Below, piece after piece: positions 12,339-21,239 of a stretch of 64,000 nt of DNA. Below the pieces are notes generated by a model. It was not told where the DNA came from. It made no database searches and worked only from the letters and a program-made list of their open reading frames with translations. The stretch covers positions 1,743,501-1,807,500 of the forward strand of contig OZ025283.1 in assembly GCA_964019165.1 (NCBI GenBank). The letters are read 5' to 3'. The position numbers and the translations under genes are program-made. Positions within the stretch are counted from its first letter, which is position 1; every line of letters starts with the position of its first letter. Origin of the DNA: Mastigias papua (Eukaryota; Cnidaria; Scyphozoa; Rhizostomeae; Mastigiidae).

Positions 12339-12644
12339 ATGACATTCAGAATAGCAGCAACAATAGTCAAGTTGATCCATGAAAAGATAAACAATGACAT
12401 CACTAAAGAACTCATTACAGAGGAGCCAATATCTACTGAGCAGAGACTTGCTGTTTGGTTGCATAGGCTAAGTACAGGAGATTACCACCATACACTTGCA
12501 AAAATGATGGTGATAGGTGAATCTACTATATGTGATATAGTGAGAAAAGTGGCTAAAGCTATTGTAGAAAATCTCTGGCCTGAGGTTTTGGAATCAAACT
12601 GTCCATGTGATGAGACCTGTTTATGGGTGGCAGGGGTGGACTGA
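12339..12644 (+). pseudogene. PIF/Harbinger (HARBI1-like) transposase, N-terminal fragment
   Basis: The peptide reads STEQRLAVWLHRLSTGDYHH, then a helix-turn-helix-like block (VIGESTICDIVRKVAKAIVE) and NLWPEVLES. This is the characteristic region ahead of the DDE_4 nuclease in HARBI1-type transposases, normally RLA-L-xRLATGDxxRTIx-LFGVGxSTVxxIVxEV. The nuclease domain itself is absent because the sequence breaks at about 12640, where a LINE begins. The 95-codon frame just upstream (12038-12325) is in the right position to be the preceding part, but I could not align it. The protein would have cut and pasted Harbinger elements; this copy is a relic. Confidence 0.75.
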
Positions 12645-13710
12645 TTCCATCTATAGGAGACGTAAGGTGCCTCCTTCCCTCCACTAGCCTGTGGGAGATC
12701 CTTGGCAAGAGTGAGTACCCACTTAGCCCCCATGCCAGGCGATCCTGGCGATGGGTGAAGTGCTGAGCAGCTAAGGATCTTGGTGATTGGTCAGCATGTC
12801 AAGTGTGCTGGGTAGAACAACTGACTGTTTGGTACAATGGCCATGGCAACCTGCTATATATTAGTACCGCTTCTACAGAAAGACATTGCTGGCAGCATGA
12901 ATGGGGCTTGCTTGGTAGGGTAGAACATGTGTGGCAGGTGTCACCAGACCATCATCAAGTGAAATCAGCATTGGCAAGGACAATAGCATAAGGGCCCATA
13001 TACACAAGCAAAATAAGGACAGTTTTGTAAGGATTAAGGCAAGTAGCGCTTTGGGTCCTAGTGTATATGGTCCATTTTGCGAAGTCCACCGTTTTCCTTT
13101 CACACGTAAGGATGAAAAGGACCGGTTAATAACATAAGGGCTGCTCTCGAGCTGCCCTTATTTTAAGGCAACATTGTTTTCTCGTTAATCCCTGTCATCA
13201 GGAATTAGCATCAGCAGAAAATGACCTTGTACAACAAGATGTATGAGGAACTGCCACGGAGAATCTTTAAAATGCTATGTTATGATCATTCATCATGCAT
13301 TAGAATAAGTGACAATTGTTACTCATTGTCATGAGGAAAATAGGGACAGAAGGTCAGGAATTCAGAACTACGTGCGCAGCATGGTACCATGTAAGGACAG
13401 TTTAAAGCTCTCATGTATATGCGACCTAAATAAAGTAATCAGAAGTGGAACCTGGAATGTTCAAACCATGTGTCAGAAAGGACAAGTTGAGAACTTCAAA
13501 CAAGAAATGAGAATGAAAATAAACATACTTGCACTCTCAGAGGTGAGATGGAAAGGTGCAGGCAAGATAACATCAGATGAATGTATACTTGTATACTCAG
13601 GAGGTGATAGTCATCAGAGAGGAGTTTGCATATTGATAGATGAAGAATGTTCAAAGGCACTGAAAGACTTTTGGAGTGTTAATAACAGACCATGATAATC
13701 TGCAAGTCTA
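12645..13710 (+). pseudogene. LINE with 5' region and AP-endonuclease fragment, split by a MITE
   Basis: After the MITE at 12992-13426 the frame (from about 13430) reads SGTWNVQTM, then KINILALSEVRWKGAGKI, then YSGGDSHQRGVCILIDEE and a KALKDFW block. These are the N-terminal catalytic signatures of the apurinic-type endonuclease of RTE/CR1-like LINEs: the Asn of GTWNV and the Glu of SEVRW are retained. The protein ends at 13695, so the rest of the endonuclease and the whole RT are missing. The GC-richer 12645-12990 segment is likely its 5' untranslated region, inserted against the Harbinger fragment. Confidence 0.75.
12992..13426 (+). mobile_element. Harbinger-type MITE, copy 2 (435 bp)
   Basis: It starts GGGCCCATATACAC and ends GTATATGCGACC, and is flanked on both sides by TAA (12989-12991 and 13427-13429), a 3-bp target duplication as expected for PIF/Harbinger. 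It has no coding capacity. Its sequence matches 26376-26812 in reverse orientation and both ends of 1598-2342. Confidence 0.85.
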
Positions 13711-13790
13711 TTTTTCGATCTAAAGCATATTCACATGATGGGTAGGACTAAATTTAGAACGCGAAATCAATTTGGAGGCTGTCATAAAAA

Positions 13791-14700
13791 GTGATTAGAA
13801 GCCCTGTTAGAGATCAACTGAAAGAAGTGATCACAGTTCCAAGAGAAACCATGAGTCTCAGTGTGAGGACATTTGAGTTGCTAAACATTGACCTTGAAGA
13901 GACTGAAGAGCAACATAAGGAAACTTCTGAATCTAGTGACTGCTTCATGATCATTCAAAAGGATGCAATCAACAAACTTCTTGTGGTAGTTGCTTGTTTG
14001 CATTGTTTTGTTGCTGGCCAAGTTAAGCTAGAAATCATCCAGGGAAGGTAAATGGGCCTATCAGTATCAGTGCAAGGGAGGTTGATTTGCCAGTGTTGTA
14101 ATGAATGTTTGGGTGAAGATTATCTATGCCAGTGTGTCAGAGACTCACATCTATCAAGCAGTCCATTTGAAGTGAATATAAGAGGGGTTATGGCATTCAG
14201 ATGTATAGGCTGTGGGCATGAAGCAGTTCAAAATTTGAGTGGGTTGATGAACATGCCTTGTTCCATATCAAAACATAGCTATCAGGCAAATCAAAACAAG
14301 CTCCACGCCGGCAGTAAGGCAACTTATGAAACTGTTATGCAAAAGACTGTAGCAGCAATCTTCAACAGTTATGAAGACATTAGGGTAAAACTAGATAGAG
14401 ATGTCATACTAGATATGGGTGTGTTTTGATGGGACATGGCAAAAAAGGGGCCATTCTTCTCATAATGGTGCAGGAGCTGTTATAGACCTGCTAACAGGTC
14501 TACCAATGGATTCTGAGGTGTTGTGTAAGGTTTGTTACAACCACACCACTGCACCAAAGGAAACAGAGCCTAATTAAGGAGACTGGGCTGAGATGCACAA
14601 ACCAGAATGCCAAAAAAACTATAATGGATCTGCAAATTCTATGGAAACACAATGAGAGCTTAAAGAACTTCTATACCGAGAAGTTGCTAAGAGCTTAACA
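13791..14700 (+). pseudogene. Mutator-like (MULE) transposase pseudogene, copy B
   Basis: One frame runs 13791-14429 through a TAA at 14049-14051. It contains a Cys-rich zinc-binding region (ICQCCNECLGEDYLCQC), then FRCIGCGHEAVQNLSGLMNM and SKHSYQANQNKLHAGSK, a signature of this animal Mutator-like family. At about 14426 the frame shifts and the catalytic block follows: DGTWQKRGHSSHNGAGAVID, then a stop at about 14574 and EMHKPECQKNYNGSANSMET. The Asp of DGTW and the second Asp of AVID are kept. The 3' third of the gene is missing, cut near the Tc1-like sequence. With at least two nonsense codons and a frameshift it is non-functional. Confidence 0.8.
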
Positions 14701-14719
14701 ATATCTGTATCCTTGGTAC

Positions 14720-15840
14720 ATCACCCCTGCATGGAAGGAATGAGATAGAAGAATAATGTTAAAGAAGGACGAAAAGGGATACCACAAACTATATTGAATC
14801 GAGATTTAGCACAGTTCATAGAACTTTCTGAAAACTCAAAGATGATGGACAAAATCCTAAAGTCAAAACTGTTATACAAAGCATGCCTCTTAAATCCTAC
14901 CAAGACAGAAAGGCTTGCTATCTAGGAAGGACAAATACATAAGGGCTGGGATACACGTAGCGATATTCGCAATAGATAGTCACTTACGGATTATATATTG
15001 GCTTGCCTAGAAGCAATCACAGAGAATCTAAGCGTGGGCGGAATAAAATCAAACCAGTTTGATTTTATTCCACCCACGCTTAGATGCCCTGTGATCGCTT
15101 CTAGGAAAGCCAATATATAATCCGTAAGTGACTATCTATTGCCACTATTGCTACGTGTATCCCGGCCCTAAGAAAAGTATTCACCAAACAGTCACTGAGT
15201 CACTTCACCAATGACATCTGGAGAGATGAGAGTGGCCTTCTATCTAGATGCTGTCTCACTTGTGCTCAAATAGAGCTCATTATGTGGGGCTTCAAAACCA
15301 AGTGGGAAGGTTCGGCAGAAGCAGAGTGAGAGTCTCCAGTATACAACAACAAGGGTAAAAGATCTGGTGGGGGTAGACAAGTGCACTTTCTGCTCACCAT
15401 AGCATATTGTGGTCGAGTAATTGTGGCACAACCATGCGGGAAAATAACTGGAGAGTATTTTGTGAACTTTGTAGCAGGACACTTACCCCATGCTGTTCTC
15501 ACTTCACACATGTCTTCACAGCGCAGTCAGATACAAAAATTCTTAGTTGTGGACAATGATCCATGTCAGAACAATAAAGTTCCATGAAGAGAATTGAAGG
15601 GCATTGATGCTACCTTATCAAACATACCCCCATGATCACGAGACCTGAATCCTATCGAGAACATTGTCCGTGATGTAAAAAGTGCATGTCAGAAAAAGCA
15701 CTGAGAAAAACAATAACACATGAACCCTATACTTCTTTTTACAAAGGGTATCAAGTGCATTACTCTGTGTTGATGGAGACCTGCTTAAGACAACAATTGA
15801 CACTATACCTAAGAGACTTAGATGTATTATCACTATTTTT
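14720..15840 (+). pseudogene. Tc1/mariner-like transposase pseudogene split by a MITE
   Basis: Downstream of the palindromic MITE the sequence translates to AFYLDAVSLVLK, then HFLLTIAYCGRVIVAQPCGK with ITGEYFVNFVAGHLP, then QKFLVVDNDPCQNNKVP and RDLNPIENIVRDVKSA (about 15560-15690). The D-x-D-P-x-Q-N and SRDLNPIEN blocks are the second and third catalytic regions of Tc1/mariner-family DDE transposases (the Asp of VVDNDP and the Glu of PIEN are retained). Stops and frame changes are scattered, for example TGA after NKVP. The segment before the MITE (about 14720-14940) reads as a basic helical N-terminus and may be part of the same gene. Confidence 0.75.
14943..15168. mobile_element. 226-bp near-perfect palindromic MITE
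   Basis: The two halves are inverted repeats over almost their whole length, meeting at AAATCAAACCAGTTTGATTT. Ends are GGGCTGGGATACACGTAGC and its complement, flanked by TAA on both sides (14940-14942, 15169-15171). The 3-bp TAA duplication points to PIF/Harbinger-type mobilisation. It lies inside the Tc1-like pseudogene. Transcripts would fold into one long hairpin. Confidence 0.9.
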
Positions 15841-15901
15841 ATGGTTTATGAGTATTTTATCTTACACAATAAGAAAGATGAGGGCTAGTGCTTTGCAATA
15901 A

Positions 15902-16890
15902 AGCCTTAATTTGTGTTAAAGTACTTGCAAAGAAAACAGTAGAAAAGAAGACTAGATCACACATACTATTTACTTATTACAGGAATCATTGATTGTGCAC
16001 TACTAAACTACAATGCTACTAAAAATAGACTATGATGGCAAAGCTAACAGTTACACCAGCGGTTGCCACCTATATATCTCACCATATTTTTTGTAAGGGT
16101 GTGTCTGCTATATTTGAGGCCAAAGATAGTCCAGAGATGTCAGGGTTGCCCTAGGTGATACTTCTTCACTGCTTAGTCCACATGCTCCAGTGAGTGCATG
16201 GTTGCACAGTTACTTGAGGATTTTGGAGGAAAGAGGAAGTGAATATCATGTCCTTTTTAATGTGAGTGGAAACTGTTCACAAGCTGACAGAATGTAATAG
16301 TTCTATCCAATGTGCAAGGGAGAAGTGCATAACGGGGTGTCCTCATAAGCATCAGTGAAATGTCAATCACATAGATACTATTTTGGATTGACTACACTGC
16401 CTATAGTATATAAGTAAGGGTTTCACTAAACTGGTAACCATTAGAAACTGTGTGAGATACCAGATCTGTACAAGATTGCTATATATCAGGGACAGCACCA
16501 CCACATAAGAAGATGGGGCTACTAAATACATACCATTGCTTACTCACACTTGCTGTTGGATACTTGTTGGTTGGAACAAAGTAGGGGGCTCAAGTCCCCA
16601 GCCTCCTGTGATGCCATGCTTGTACTGGGAGAAATAAAGCTAAAATAGTCCTTAGTTTACACAATAAATGATGCAAGTCATTTTGGACAGCTTGGTACTT
16701 CTCTGCATTTGCTCCACATTAACTGATAGCACCGACTTGAAGTGACATTGAAATGATGCCACCTAAACTGTCTGATATTTATGTCTTTTATCTATGTCTA
16801 CCTTATTGGCCCTGTCTGCAGACATAATAGTAAGCTACAGCTACTAAGTGCTATGTTTGGAGGCTAAAACGTGATATGTTGAAAAGGTGA
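15902..16890. other. Intergenic, nothing recognised
   Basis: No consistent coding, RNA or repeat signal was recognised. Confidence 0.35.
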
Positions 16891-18170
16891 AAGCCTGTGG
16901 TTTATCTGCCTGCCCATACCACATTGCAGCTGATTATTGGGTAAATGAACCGATACAGTGGTCACAACTAGAGTGGCGTGAGGTGCATGATTATCTGACA
17001 AATACTCCAGGGGCTATACTACAGAAGCAGTGAAAATCACAAAAGTTTTGAGATGCATAGGCACTTTGCAAGTGGTTGGGTGCAAACAAAGTTATTTTAC
17101 CAGGGGAAGGAGTCTTGTAACTCCATGTGTAAGGCTGAACCATGTAGCTGCAACCCTTTTTAGGATTAAAGCTGCTGCTAGAATGGGTCTAATAAGCCCA
17201 TCATGCACATAAACAGCTTGCAGGTGGCTGCCCAATAAAAAATCAGGTGCACCTACCAGAATAACAGACCTGAAAAAGAGTAGGCGTACTTTTGGGAGAA
17301 GAGGCAGCAAACAGAAAGAGCTAAACAGTTCCCCCAAAGAGCATTACAACCAGCCAAACATGCAGAGTCACAAGTATCTCTGGATGAAGTGATTGCAGCT
17401 CTGAGTATGGTTTGCAATGAATCAGATTCAATGATATTTTTGCAGGTGCACCAAAACACCCGACCAAGGAAAATTTCTGGAAGAGAAAAGCCAGGGCACT
17501 TCCACTCTTAACTACTGTTTGGAAATATCAGAGAAACCAGTCAAGTTTTGCTCCATATGGAGTATTTCCCTAGACACATTTCACTTGTTGAGGAAAGAAC
17601 AAGAGGGCAAAATGAAAACCCTCTATGGCTAACTATTAGGAAACAAGTGATACCTGCCTCAAAAGCTCATGGTAAAAACAAGGATAGAAACGTACAAGAG
17701 AAAAGGAGGCATTGGGGTTGATATGGCATTAGGTTTTTTACAGGCTTCTGGTAAGGCTTCAGTTGACCCTGCAGTCATTCACAGTTCAACTCCAGGAGTG
17801 TGATATCTTTGCAAAAATAAGCCATTCTTTGGAGGAAATCCAGACATGATCATTTCATGTACCTGTTGTGGTCATCCTTGTCTAGAAGTGAAATGCCCCT
17901 TTTCCTGTTGCCACCTATCTCCTATGGATTCTGACACCAAGCTGGCATATTTTAGAAGAATGAATGATGTAGTATCCATGAACTATAATCATAAGTATTA
18001 TACACGATGCCATGGTTCAAATAGCAGCATTGAATATAAAGTAGAGCTACTTCTTTGTCTGGACTGCTCATGGATACTTCTTTGAGAAAATACATTTCGA
18101 GGAAGAACTTTGGAAAGAACTCAAGAAGCTGTTCATTGACTTTTGTGTGAATCAGTATGTTCCTTATTTA
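16890..18170 (+). pseudogene. YqaJ-type recombinase/SWIM zinc-finger protein pseudogene
   Basis: Around 17126-17210 the frame reads CVRLNHVAATLFRIKAAARM, the C-x-H part of a SWIM zinc finger (usually C-N-H-V-A-x-L-L-F-x-E-A), followed by ISPSCT. At 17846-18085 comes ISCTCCGHPCLEVKCPFSC, the core E-x-K of a YqaJ-like nuclease (the Glu and Lys of LEVKCP are catalytic in this lambda-exonuclease-type fold). It ends near 18130 with FEEELWKELKKLFIDF. This SWIM plus YqaJ architecture is widespread in sponge and cnidarian genomes and is thought to travel with transposons. Several stops and frame changes between the domains show decay. Its role in life is unknown; DNA end-processing is an inference from the nuclease fold. 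Confidence 0.7.
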
Positions 18171-18388
18171 TTTTATGTGTGACTTTTTGATAATGAAAGG
18201 AACCTGACTGCATCTTGGTTTACACAAATAAACTAACTAATAGCTAATTCTTTCCAATATTCCTTGATATTATTTAAGAATCCACACCTGCTCATAAATT
18301 TAAAAAATAACAAAATATATCTGTGAAAGGTAAAGTCACTAAAAGCAACTTAAGGATAACATTTGCTCTTTGTTATCTCACCAACAGG
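18171..18388. other. Short AT-rich spacer
   Basis: No feature recognised between the YqaJ relic and the convergent Harbinger nuclease. Confidence 0.3.
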
Positions 18389-18900
18389 TCATTTGATGAG
18401 TGGTGCCTGAATGTGTGAACATGCTGCACATGTTCTAACAAGTGTATCAACATGAGGTAGCATGGTCAATGTGATAGTATTTTTTAAACTTCTAAATGTC
18501 TTTATACTGTTGATTGCCTGCTCAACATGACTTCTTAGGTTTGGAACGTCCTTACTTTTTTGACATTCAGGTGCAGTCATCTGGGATTTCACATGTGCTC
18601 CAGGTGGTAGCCTCAATGTACTATAGTGATGGAGATCTCTGATCTGGAAGCCACAATCAGCCATAACTTCATCACTGAACTCTAGTACATTATAAAAGCC
18701 ACTGTTTTGGCAAACAAACTGATCTGAGGTCCGTCCACCATAACTATCACATATGTACATAATGTATCCTGATGGTGCAATTAGTATTAGACATTTCAAA
18801 GTATTGTGTTTCTTATAATCAGACCAAGTGCATGCTTCTTCTGCATGTACAGATTATGGTCTCTCAATATATATTTCTGAACAGTCAATCGTGCACAGTG
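18389..18900 (-). pseudogene. PIF/Harbinger DDE_4 nuclease fragment
   Basis: The 136-residue minus-strand frame reads KCLILIAPSGYIMYICDSYG with GGRTSDQFVC, then EVMADCGFQI, and ends with SHVEQAINSIKTFRSL. This is the DDE_4 fold: the Asp of GGRTSD and MAD-x-GF and the Glu of the (H)VE helix are all visible. The sequence just upstream on the minus strand (about 18900-18800) adds IDCSEIYIERP before a stop, the first-Asp block of the nuclease. The N-terminal helix-turn-helix is missing. It joins, nearly without a gap, a ZBED-type fragment with different ancestry. Confidence 0.8.
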
Positions 18901-18984
18901 TTCTTATAGCCATCGTTTTTTACAACAGTTGGCAAATTAGACATGATTACATCTTTTGCAAGCCAGGTTACAATAGCATATTAT

Positions 18985-19518
18985 TGCAGCAGCTGAGAAT
19001 GGTTCCCTTTACTGAGATACCTTGGATGCGTCTTGCCATGGTATTATTGCTGAGAGCAGCAAAGTTAGCAGCTTCAAGAATCTTACTAGCAACTATTTCA
19101 CCCTCTAAAGGTTCACAAAAGTTTTCTAGAGCAGGCTTTATGATAGTTTCACCATCAGTGAAAGGTCACTTTTGCTGAGCAATAAGGAAAGCTGTCTTAG
19201 ATGAAAAAATTCCCATCTTTTCCTTCTTAGATAGTGCGTTACATAAAACCACCTGTCACTTGGTTAGATTTCTAAAACGATGATGAAAAAGTCTCTTGAG
19301 GCCTCTTCTGACAGAACAGCACTATTTGAATGAGTTTCCATATGTCTCTGCAGTTCATTGGGCTTTAGCGATTCCTCTGCAAGGTCTATAGAACACACAA
19401 CACACATACCTTTACCACTAACATCAGCAATTCCATACTTATAGAGGAATGATGGACTGACAGAGCATTTTCTTTTATTGGAGGATGTTTCAGATGGTGA
19501 CTTCCGAAACTTCTCCAT
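18985..19518 (-). pseudogene. ZBED/hAT-derived protein, N-terminal fragment
   Basis: The ORF at 19518-19264 begins MEKFRKSPSETSSNKRKCSV and continues as YGIADVSGKGMCVVCSIDLA, then ESLKPNELQRHMETH. This is a BED-type zinc finger (C-x2-C ... H-x3-H) of the ZBED5/SCAN-adjacent, hAT-derived type. After a stop the minus strand carries on in another frame with LSLMVKLS and, nearer 19150-18990, IIKPALENFCEPLEGEIVAS and ALSNNTMARRIQ. That is the helical region which follows the zinc finger in this family (normally IPLSxxTVxRRI). The transposase core is absent, replaced by the DDE_4 fragment. Confidence 0.7.
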
Positions 19519-19707
19519 ATTATATGTCTGTATATATAGATCTAGTGTAAGAAAACGGGACTATACAAATGTACACTGATATCTGAAACACTAGGCCAAT
19601 ACAACAATCGAACCATCAAGGATGCAGATCTAGACCTAATAGTTAGGGCTCCTTACATATTCTCACTTCTGATCCTTCAACTTCAAGCAACTGCCTTATT
19701 ATAGTTG

Positions 19708-20148
19708 TTATGAATGTGATAAGACAACGAGGATGCTAATATGTTTGATCAATACTTCTTGATCTGAGCCTGAACCAGATGGTGTTTCGATTCTCGTCAA
19801 GTAGGTTGAAAGCAATGGTTTAATGCTCTCATAATACTGCTTGTAGGCTGTTATGTGTTTTCCCTCATTTTCCACCTTCATGTTACCACTGGCCATGACC
19901 AGCTTCCACATTTTCCTCTGTGCATTCATCTTCAAGTTCCTGTCCTTACATTTGGCACTTCCTCTGTTACAGATTCCCAGGAATTCTTTAACAATATCCA
20001 TGAAGGCAAACTTCATTGCCAGTGGCAGCTTCTTTGCCAAGAGCAGTGAGTTGCTTTTCATCAATTTCAGATCCCTTATAGATGGTTTGGGATTCTTCAG
20101 TAGACTACTGAGTGCATTATTTATGCTGGCAGCCCTATCTGAAGTCAA
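19708..20148 (-). CDS. Unrecognised 146-codon open frame
   Basis: A basic, helix-prone protein starting MTSDRAASINNALSSLLKNP with SIRDLKLMKSNSLLLAKKLP and a Cys/Lys-rich middle (ICNRGSAKCKDRN). No domain was recognised. It lies between the ZBED fragment and a DIRS-like RT on the same strand. An opposite-strand frame overlaps it but has the look of an antisense shadow. It could be a captured or transposon-accessory segment. Confidence 0.3.
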   Translation of the reverse strand: MTSDRAASINNALSSLLKNPKPSIRDLKLMKSNSLLLAKKLPLAMKFAFMDIVKEFLGICNRGSAKCKDRNLKMNAQRKMWKLVMASGNMKVENEGKHITAYKQYYESIKPLLSTYLTRIETPSGSGSDQEVLIKHISILVVLSHS

Positions 20149-20164
20149 ATGTACTCCCTGAGTC

Positions 20165-20717
20165 TAAGAAAAAACCAAGAAAAGTAATACTCTGCACTGG
20201 TTTAAAAACCGATTTTTTAGGGTAAACAATAAACCCTAATTTATCAAATAATTGTATGGTGTCTATTGTATTTTGGAGACTCTTCATTTGTGTCTCCTTG
20301 TAGATATGAATCATCTATGTATGCTACAGACAAGTGCCCTAAGCTACGCAAATAAGCATATACTGGCTTCAACAGCTTAGTAACTTTTTGAGGACAAAGA
20401 GCAAGACCAGTAGGAAATGCTGTAAATGTATAATATTTGCCCTTCCAACTATAGTTTAAGAATTTTTGATGGTCTTGGCAAAGTGGTACAGAATAATAGG
20501 CATCCTTCAAAGCAATTGATGGCATGAAACAATGTGGTTTCATCATATTTATTGCTATCCAAACGGTGTCCAAACAAGCCTTGGTTGTGACCCCTTTCAT
20601 TTGAAAAGGGGTCAAAGTAAATTCAATCTGCAAGACAGTAACCAGACTTTTACTTGACTGCATTGCTTCCTTCATATTGTTTGGATCAGGCTTTGTCATG
20701 AATAACATGAGTAACAT
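20165..20717 (-). pseudogene. DIRS/Ngaro-like reverse transcriptase fragment
   Basis: The frame contains ALKDAYYSVPLCQDHQKF, then YYTFTAFPTGLALCPQKVTK, then LRSLGHLSVAYIDDS. In order these are RT motifs A (the Asp of LKDAYYSVP), the LPFGL-type block and motif C with the catalytic YIDD. After 20244 a second frame continues with IQLFDKLGFIVYPKKS and ITFLGFFLDS, the post-catalytic LGF-x-V and FLGF blocks. The AYIDDS and LKPVYAYLRSLGH wording is typical of tyrosine-recombinase retrotransposons of the DIRS/Ngaro group. No recombinase or RNase H portion is present here, so it is a fragment. Confidence 0.8.
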
Positions 20718-20779
20718 ATTACATCTAGACTTCCTTACTTTAATTCAAAAATAATAAGCCATTAATCTCAAAATAAATA

Positions 20780-21235
20780 TCATACTCACCTCTACTACGT
20801 GTGATACTCTGCAGCAAGCATATCAATATATTCTCGCAAAATGCCAGCAATTATTGGACTTGTAAGTTCACAAGAACTGCAAATCGACACAAGGGGGCAC
20901 CTATGTATTGTACTATTTTATATGTTCTAAGCCTCTCAATTGCTCTCTCCACGTGTATTCTACAGCTTGAAAATTTTCATGAACAAACTGCTTCTTCCTT
21001 TGCAGATTGGGTTTTGCCACATAGAAATGCTGGCAAATTTAAAAACACATTCTATGGTAGTAGATCATGTATTACAAAACCCATGTCTGCCAGAATTAAG
21101 TCTCTTGCCTGTATGTAGTTTGTCATACTTAATGTCATCATCAGCAGCATTGGCACGTGATGTTATCTCAGAGAGAGGAGAGCTCACCAGGCAGTATGGA
21201 TCATACACAATTTTGTAGCTGTACAACAATCTGAT
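20780..21235 (-). pseudogene. Second Harbinger DDE_4 nuclease fragment
   Basis: Minus-strand reading in shifting frames gives QARDLILADMGFVIHDLLPY (MAD/LAD-x-GF catalytic Asp block), then AKPNLQRKKQF, then TWREQLRGLEHIK (eroded HVE-AI-RL helix). It ends with CPLVSICSSCELTSPIIAGI, typical of the C-terminus of this family. Numerous stops show strong decay. It belongs to a different subfamily from the 18.4-18.9 kb fragment, judging by the C-terminus. Confidence 0.6.
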
Positions 21236-21239
21236 TGGT

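Noticed and set aside
12645..12780. GC-rich segment as a tRNA or SINE head
   Set aside because: No convincing A and B box pair or cloverleaf; its position fits the LINE 5' untranslated region better.
19853..20161. 102-codon plus-strand frame
   Set aside because: Hydrophobic antisense shadow of the minus-strand 146-codon frame.
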